64,000 nucleotides of DNA from CAYOPZ01 sp964406005. Lineage in GTDB: Bacteria; Bacteroidota; Bacteroidia; Bacteroidales; SM23-62. Position 1 is the first letter of the stretch, and each line of letters starts with the position of its first letter. The stretch lies in the NCBI GenBank assembly GCA_964406005.1, contig CAYOPZ010000016.1, positions 3,841-67,840 on the forward strand. Reading direction: 5' to 3'. Below, piece after piece: positions 60,935 through 64,000 of this stretch. The notes under the pieces are model-generated. The model saw nothing but the letters and a program-made list of their open reading frames with translations. It had not been told where the DNA came from and did not search any database. The position numbers and the translations under genes were made by a program.

Positions 60935-62652
60935 CCATTGCCCGGGAACCTTTTCAACCCGGTAAATGACCGGTGTATGACCCGTGACTTGTCAAGCAGC
61001 CAGTTCTGCGGATCCGCAACCATGCCGGACACCTTCCCTGAGACAGGAACCCGGAACCACTGTTCCTGTTCATTCAGTTGCAGCCGCACGATGGTATCGG
61101 AACCATCCGCATACTCGATCTGAAAGTCCATATCCAGGTTAAAAAGAGGGGTGACCGGTGAACTCCCGGACTGTTCACAGAAAAGGTAGATGCTGTCTTC
61201 ACCCTGCCACCAGCTAAAGGTAAACTCCGGATATCCTTCCCCGTAATACCATTGGTCAAAAAACCGTTCAAAATCCATATTCGCGGTTTCATTCAGGACA
61301 CGGATGAAATCCTTTCCGGTAGCCGTACTGTCCCGGTATGCATTCTGGAATTTCACAAGGGTTTTAAAAAAGAGGCTGTCATCAGCCAGCTCATACCTGA
61401 TCATATGCAGCAGGGCAGCTCCTTTTTTATAGGAAAGAGCCCGGCTGAATACCCTGTCTTCAACACTCGCCTCTGATTCGGGAATGTAGACGCTTCCTTC
61501 GGGCTCTGTCAGGGCCCAGTTATGTGCCGATGACATCCAGTTATCGGCCTCTTTCTTTGATTGAAGAAATTCCAGCGCAAGATATTCAGCATAGGAAGCA
61601 AACCCCTCATTTAGCCATATATCCCTCCAGCTGGCACAGGTTACATTATCCCCGAACCATTGATGCGAAAGTTCGTGCGCCACGAGAGTGAAATTAAAAT
61701 CATTCAGGGATGTCATGGTCTGGTTCTCCATCCCTCCGCCGAGGGGTGCAAAGGAATGTCCGTACTTCTCCTTCCAGAAAGGATATAATCCGAACAGTTC
61801 GGAAAAGAGCTCAAGCAATCCGGCAGTTGCATCAATCTTATCCTTGTATGCAGGCAAAAAAGAGGGATCCCTGAAAATAAAGTTCTGTACCAGAATGGAA
61901 TCCTGCATATTTCCGGGCCGGACATAAAAACTGTAATCCTCGTATTCGGCTACGGCCAGGGAAATAAGATAATATGCTATCGGATAGCGAGTCTGCCATT
62001 TATACTTCAGCTTACCGCCAGGCATGCTTTCCACTTCAGCAAGCAATCCGTTTGAACCCGCCTTCAGGTGACCGGCAGTTGTGACATAGATATAGGCACT
62101 GTCCGCCTTATCGGTAAGCACCTGCTTGCAGACAAACCAGTCACGCGCATTAAAGGATTCAGAAAGCGTATAGGTGACCCTTTTATTCCACCGGGTATCG
62201 ATACGGTTTGATATGCCTGTAAAAAAACCGGATCGTCCTCCCTGTCCCTGGTAGTAAATCACCGCCTTGAATGCCTGCTGTTTTTCAATTTCGGGTGTAT
62301 TTCTTATCCGGATAAGGTCATCGTGATGAGTAAAATCGGTTTGCCGGAGTCCGTCGATGAATATACTGTCTACCCGGTGAGCATCCGAGAGTTCAAAGAC
62401 CAGTTCCGTGATCTCACTGACAGCCCTTGCATAAATGGCTGTGCTTCCCATGACAAATGTACTGGAATCGCTGATTTCAATGTCAATCCAGTAGAATCCT
62501 ACGTCATAACGTCCCAGGGCAGGGTCCTTCATATGGGTAGGCACGGATTGCAAGGCAAACCCCGTTTCTCCGGAACAAAGAGGATCGTGCACACCGGCCC
62601 GGATTGAAAGGGGGCAAAGGACCGTCAAACCGTAAATCAAAACCTTCTTCAT
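60829..62652 (-). CDS. M1-family aminopeptidase
   Basis: The 607-residue product has a signal peptide (about 1-20), an N-terminal beta domain, GGGMEN (305-310), and the zinc site His326-Glu327 to His330 with Glu349 in NEGFASYAE. It would be an exported aminopeptidase. It lacks the large C-terminal domain of pepN-type enzymes, as usual for short bacterial M1 proteins. The last 34 residues lie antisense to the end of the PPK2 gene and look like unrelated sequence with no conserved motif, suggesting loss of an earlier stop codon. Confidence 0.9.
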   Translation of the reverse strand: MKKVLIYGLTVLCPLSIRAGVHDPLCSGETGFALQSVPTHMKDPALGRYDVGFYWIDIEISDSSTFVMGSTAIYARAVSEITELVFELSDAHRVDSIFIDGLRQTDFTHHDDLIRIRNTPEIEKQQAFKAVIYYQGQGGRSGFFTGISNRIDTRWNKRVTYTLSESFNARDWFVCKQVLTDKADSAYIYVTTAGHLKAGSNGLLAEVESMPGGKLKYKWQTRYPIAYYLISLAVAEYEDYSFYVRPGNMQDSILVQNFIFRDPSFLPAYKDKIDATAGLLELFSELFGLYPFWKEKYGHSFAPLGGGMENQTMTSLNDFNFTLVAHELSHQWFGDNVTCASWRDIWLNEGFASYAEYLALEFLQSKKEADNWMSSAHNWALTEPEGSVYIPESEASVEDRVFSRALSYKKGAALLHMIRYELADDSLFFKTLVKFQNAYRDSTATGKDFIRVLNETANMDFERFFDQWYYGEGYPEFTFSWWQGEDSIYLFCEQSGSSPVTPLFNLDMDFQIEYADGSDTIVRLQLNEQEQWFRVPVSGKVSGMVADPQNWLLDKSRVIHRSFTGLKRFPGNGQYTSGTNVWSVMGGRTYPSLFMGGNSIFSAFIFL

Positions 62653-62717
62653 CCGCTTGCCTGCAATAAGGAACAGGGGGTAAAAATAACATATTTAATT
62701 ATAATCCACCGCTAATG

Positions 62718-62734
62718 TCCGGATGATATCCGGA
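62718..62734. promoter_or_regulatory. Palindrome in the M1/lipoprotein divergent region
   Basis: Two TCCGGA hexamers, each self-complementary, flank TGATA, giving a near-perfect 17-base palindrome. It lies upstream of both divergent genes and might bind a dimeric regulator. Confidence 0.3.
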
Positions 62735-62758
62735 ATAAAATAAAACTGCATTATATCG

Positions 62759-62786
62759 TTGTAATGATCCATTTTTTTTATTTTTG
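62759..62786 (+). promoter_or_regulatory. Promoter of the helical lipoprotein gene
   Basis: TTG (62759-62761) and TATTTTTG (62779-62786, exact match) are 17 bases apart, 43 bases before the ATG at 62829. This is the best-formed promoter in the window and rules out the in-frame ATG at 62784. Confidence 0.6.
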
Positions 62787-62828
62787 GAAGCAGAAAAAAC
62801 GGACAAAAAAACAATTAAACAAAACACA

Positions 62829-63671
62829 ATGAAAACATCCATTGCCAGATTACAGGGATTAATTATATGCCTGGTTGCCGTCATTCTAATACTTTCCATG
62901 CCAGGATGTAAAAATCAAAAATCCGCGCAGGAGTCTGATATGGACATGCCGGAAGTTGTGATGGCGGATGACAAGGAGGAATTGATCCAGGAAATCTCTG
63001 ATTACCCCCTGCCCACCTCCTTCGAAGTCACCAAACTGCTGATTGACGCCGGAGCCGCTTATATCCTGGATCTGTGTAACAATCCGGAAAATGTTGATAA
63101 GTATATAAGTCTGAAAAGCAAAGCGATGAACCTGGGTGTATATGGTGCCGACCTCAGTTATGCAGCCACATACAATCAGACACAGGAAACAATGCAATTC
63201 CTGGATGCATCCGCAAAGCTGATAAACGAATTGCAGATATCAAGTGCATTTAATGAAACCCTTGTAAAGCGGGTAGATGAAAACCTGAACAATGTGGATT
63301 CCCTCATAGTTATCATTTCGGATTCCTTCTATGATACCTACCGGTATCTCACCACCAACGAACAGGATGACCTGTCCATTCTTGTCCTGGCCGGCAGCTG
63401 GATCGAAGCACTTTACATCAGTACCCAGATCACCGGGATAAGTGAGCACAAGGACCAGATTGTTGAAATCATTGCCGAACAGAACACTTCACTGGAGAAA
63501 TTGATTGAAGTGATGGAACCGATCAAGGAAAGCCAGATGGCTGCGGATGTTTACGAAGGCCTGGAAGGTTTGCACGACATCTATAAGCAACTGAATGGAC
63601 AACCGACTTCGGAGCAGCTGGATGAACTGACTTCCAGGGTTGCAACAATCAGGAATTCTATCATTGGCTGA
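62829..63671 (+). CDS. Helical lipoprotein, 280 residues
   Basis: The start at 62829 is set by the promoter and by the signal peptide (MKTSIARLQG, lipobox Cys near 27 in MPGC). The mature protein is all-helical and acidic, with heptad-like segments (VDENLNNVDSLIVIISDSF, AEQNTSLEKLIEVMEPI). I recognise no named family; similar lipoproteins are common in Bacteroidota. It ends 25 bases before a strong hairpin terminator. Confidence 0.78.
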   Translation: MKTSIARLQGLIICLVAVILILSMPGCKNQKSAQESDMDMPEVVMADDKEELIQEISDYPLPTSFEVTKLLIDAGAAYILDLCNNPENVDKYISLKSKAMNLGVYGADLSYAATYNQTQETMQFLDASAKLINELQISSAFNETLVKRVDENLNNVDSLIVIISDSFYDTYRYLTTNEQDDLSILVLAGSWIEALYISTQITGISEHKDQIVEIIAEQNTSLEKLIEVMEPIKESQMAADVYEGLEGLHDIYKQLNGQPTSEQLDELTSRVATIRNSIIG

Positions 63672-63696
63672 CAATCTGGAATAAACGCTTATAGCG

Positions 63697-63743
63697 CGCC
63701 CATCGGTTTGTCTCAGCTGCCTCTGATGGGCGTTTCCTTTTTT
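63697..63743 (+). terminator. Hairpin terminator after the helical lipoprotein
   Basis: CGCCCATC (63697-63704) pairs with GATGGGCG (63725-63732), loop 20 bases, followed by TTTCCTTTTTT to 63743. It is a clear Rho-independent-type structure. Confidence 0.6.
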
Positions 63744-63783
63744 ATCAAATCCGTGCGTAAAACCCCTTCACTTCAGTCCCTAT

Positions 63784-63810
63784 GTTTAAGAAGCATAAAC
63801 CCGAGAGGGG
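63784..63810. repeat. Small hairpins near the IS200/IS605 transposase end
   Basis: GTTTA (63784-63788) pairs with TAAAC (63796-63800), and next to it CCC-GAGA-GGG (63800-63809) forms a second short stem. They lie 15-40 bases past the transposase stop, where IS200/IS605 elements carry the subterminal hairpin recognised by TnpA. The exact element end is not determined. Confidence 0.4.
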
Positions 63811-63824
63811 ATATAAACACGAAT

Positions 63825-63998
63825 TTACTGATTTTCGATGTATTGTTTGACAATATCCAATGGAGCGCCACCACATGATGCAATGAAATAGCTTGGTGAC
63901 CATAACCCTCCCTTCCAGTAATACTTTTCCAGTTCAGGAAATTCCTTCCTCAGCATCCTTGAGGATACACCTTTCAAACTGTTAACAAGTTTTGATGG
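63825..63998 (-). CDS. tnpA: IS200/IS605-family transposase TnpA, C-terminal fragment (runs off the edge)
   Basis: Fifty-seven residues are visible before the stop. The segments RMLRKEFPELEKYYWKG and GLWSPSYFIASCGGAP are diagnostic of IS200/IS605 TnpA, and Tyr53 of the fragment in KQYIENQ matches the catalytic Tyr that forms the DNA link in this HUH-type enzyme. The HUH motif lies outside the window. Completeness of the element cannot be judged. Confidence 0.85.
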   Translation of the reverse strand, partial: PSKLVNSLKGVSSRMLRKEFPELEKYYWKGGLWSPSYFIASCGGAPLDIVKQYIENQ

Positions 63999-64000
63999 CA

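Overview
The window reads as one stretch of a Bacteroidota chromosome, probably Bacteroidales/Marinilabiliales-like (the order is inference). Supporting signs are a type IX secretion (T9SS) C-terminal sorting domain on the first gene, a PorE-like TPR/beta-propeller/OmpA protein, many short signal-peptide lipoproteins, tricorn-type and M28/M1 peptidases, methylmalonyl-CoA epimerase, and start-proximal promoters of the Bacteroidota type (TAnnTTTG, often with an upstream TTG). Both strands are densely coded. No gene-free stretch exceeds about 255 bases. I saw no rRNA, tRNA, CRISPR array or prophage. The only mobile DNA is the 3' end of an IS200/IS605-type transposase at the right edge.

Layout. 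1-7.7 kb: end of a T9SS-secreted Ig/FN3 protein, an ABC exporter, dodecin, a zinc-ribbon protein, small unknowns, a DUF502 membrane protein, a CPBP-like protein lacking catalytic residues, and a DUF763 protein ending in a beta-clamp-like motif. 7.7-12 kb: a three-module Tyr/Gly-rich secreted protein and two lipoproteins. 12-20.7 kb: a sulfur-themed island with three rhodanese-like proteins (three of their four domains lack the catalytic Cys), two half-size YeeE/YedE-type transporter genes, an ECF sigma factor with a His/Asp-rich membrane partner, a DASS anion transporter, a methyltransferase, a PLP trans-sulfuration enzyme and MsrA. 20.7-24.8 kb: a HEAT-like protein, a guanylate-kinase-like protein, an SDR, a ComB-type phosphatase, DUF1697 and a TlpA-like thioredoxin.

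24.9-32.3 kb: a tight eight-gene minus-strand operon, TetR-TolC-HlyD-glutamine amidotransferase-ATPase-ATPase-permease-permease (YbhGFSR-like exporter). 32.4-38.2 kb: an M28 peptidase with a membrane partner, then an overlapping ECF sigma/anti-sigma/beta-repeat protein/isoaspartyl peptidase operon. 38.2-44.1 kb: CysQ with an SLC13/RCK transporter (sulfate assimilation), PepD, a rubredoxin too short for most ORF cut-offs, and a VTC + DUF4956 pair. 44.1-54.5 kb: a lipoprotein, methylmalonyl-CoA epimerase, a GH3-serine hydrolase fusion, a tricorn protease, and a PorE-like protein coupled to alkaline phosphatase. 54.8-64 kb: a Gfo/Idh/MocA oxidoreductase facing a DUF6807 lipoprotein, an envelope operon (PAP2 phosphatase, GT39, GT2), PPK2 polyphosphate kinase overlapping an M1 aminopeptidase on the opposite strand, a helical lipoprotein, and the transposase fragment.

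Functional themes are sulfur handling (thiosulfate-type transport, rhodaneses, CysQ/sulfate, trans-sulfuration, MsrA), polyphosphate (VTC domain, PPK2), envelope and lipid modification, small-molecule export, and peptide and peptidoglycan recycling. The most unusual points are the Cys-less rhodanese set beside the split YedE genes, the DUF763 protein with an HhH-like segment and a QLTLF tail, and the glutamine amidotransferase embedded in the exporter operon.
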